From contig SVEE01000005.1 in NCBI GenBank assembly GCA_015057525.1, positions 62,001 through 126,000 on the forward strand: a DNA stretch of 64,000 nt, read 5' to 3'. This stretch comes from Lachnospiraceae bacterium. Its GTDB lineage: Bacteria; Bacillota; Clostridia; Lachnospirales; Lachnospiraceae. Shown one piece after another: positions 63,407 to 64,000 of the stretch (position 1 is its first letter; each line of letters begins with the position of its first letter). The translations under genes were made by a program, and so were the position numbers. The notes beneath the pieces were generated by a model. It was not told the origin of the DNA and searched no databases. It saw nothing but the letters and a program-made list of their open reading frames with translations.

Positions 63407-64000
63407 TTATTTCAAATCTTCGCTTAGCAAATATTTCTTGCCAGCCTGACCCTTTGACTTTTCTCTTTCTTCACATTTAATCATGCCATCATCAATAGCC
63501 TTAATCATTCTATCAATGTTACCTGATTCCATAGCCATAAGAAGATTTCTGATAGTTCCATCAACTGACTCTTCTGCCTTAAATCCTCTCTGTGAAATAT
63601 AACCCTTAGCAATAGCCAACATATCTGCATTAGAAAGATTTAAAACATCCAACTTGTGAGGGAACTTATCACTAACAGATTTAGCATTAGTCATCAATCT
63701 GTTTATGCTCTCCTTCTCACCTGTAAGTACTATTACAACGTCATTCTTTGCAACATCGGCAAGTGAAACTAATTCAGTCAATTTCTCAGGAGTTACAAGA
63801 CCTGAATTTTCAATTACAAGACAACCACCTTTAAGCTTAACCATAGCATCCTCAAGCTTAACCTTGTTTAATGCCTGAGCTTTTATCTTAGCAATTGCCT
63901 TCGCCTTACAAATACCCATGTCATAAAAACTTCTAGCAAAGTCTTCACCCATACTTGTGAGGCCAAATCCGTGCTCGCCAAGAAGTACTACATTTCTAGT
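63407..64000 (-). CDS. AAA-like ATPase-fold protein with degenerate P-loop, 5' part outside the window
   Basis: The frame stays open to the right edge (198 codons, partial). The visible part begins with VVLLGEHGFGLTSMGEDFAR, which has the Walker A layout but Leu in place of the essential Lys. A Walker-B-like GGCLVIENSG, a VVIVLTGEKESINRL strand and a helical C-terminal domain follow. The pattern resembles Lachnospiraceae AAA proteins whose C-terminal domain follows a long N-terminal region. ATP hydrolysis is doubtful. Confidence 0.65.
   Translation of the reverse strand, partial: TRNVVLLGEHGFGLTSMGEDFARSFYDMGICKAKAIAKIKAQALNKVKLEDAMVKLKGGCLVIENSGLVTPEKLTELVSLADVAKNDVVIVLTGEKESINRLMTNAKSVSDKFPHKLDVLNLSNADMLAIAKGYISQRGFKAEESVDGTIRNLLMAMESGNIDRMIKAIDDGMIKCEEREKSKGQAGKKYLLSEDLK

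Noticed and set aside
1..64000. tRNA or rRNA genes
   Set aside because: No cloverleaf or rRNA-like stretch was recognised in any gap; nearly all gaps are short and AT-rich.

Overview
The window is low-GC, gene-dense Firmicutes chromosome, almost certainly from an anaerobic, butyrate-forming member of the Lachnospiraceae/Clostridia. The evidence is a complete thiolase-crotonase-HBD-BCD-EtfBA butyryl-CoA operon, an alpha/beta small acid-soluble spore protein, a flavodiiron protein, Lachnospiraceae-type DUF5688 and DUF4364 proteins, strong AGGAGG ribosome binding sites, and nearly all genes on one (minus) strand. I saw no rRNA, tRNA, CRISPR array or intact insertion sequence.

Layout. 1-7051 (minus) reads as one long transcription unit: a TetR regulator, a lone receiver domain, the AAA+ recombination factor RarA, and a MacB-like ABC exporter with two different membrane-fusion adaptors, one ending in an 18-bp tandem-repeat acidic tail. 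7273-18068 holds a cold-shock protein, DUF5688, hisC, pepD, a GH3 glucosidase, uppP, an esterase, a plus-strand Cu/Zn-SOD-like gene and small metabolic enzymes. 18111-22639 is a signalling set: HD-GYP protein, hybrid histidine kinase, double-receiver protein. 22760-29960 carries a MarR/flavodoxin pair with a palindromic operator, a C_GCAxxG_C_C protein, a DUF368 (PopT-type) transporter, a GH13 amylase, DUF5131, FprA and a broken azlC beside an intact azlD.

29961-30712 is the most unusual part: 750 bp with no clear intact gene. It holds four 35-nt units bounded by TGGGTCT/AGACCCA inverted repeats, then a GC-richer structured block with 44-nt direct repeats, several strong hairpins and a peptide resembling the C-terminus of PrfA. 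An MCP follows.

32502-41375 is conserved housekeeping: prfA-prmC-DUF1385-rpmE, rho, DUF4364, engB, clpX and tig (clpP and lon are absent from their usual places). Then come a spore SASP, a 1939-residue wall-anchored surface protein, luxS-mtnN-ykgJ behind a second hybrid kinase, a C39-like papain-fold protein next to a 40-residue ORF, the butyrate operon, ygiQ-mreB, and the C-terminal part of a degenerate AAA-like protein at the right edge.

Metabolically, the butyrate operon condenses acetyl-CoA and reduces it to butyryl-CoA with electron bifurcation through EtfAB. FprA, the flavodoxin and the SOD-like protein fit defence against oxygen. UppP and the DUF368 protein would both serve undecaprenyl-phosphate recycling. 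The two hybrid kinases, MCP, HD-GYP and LuxS give a substantial sensory content.
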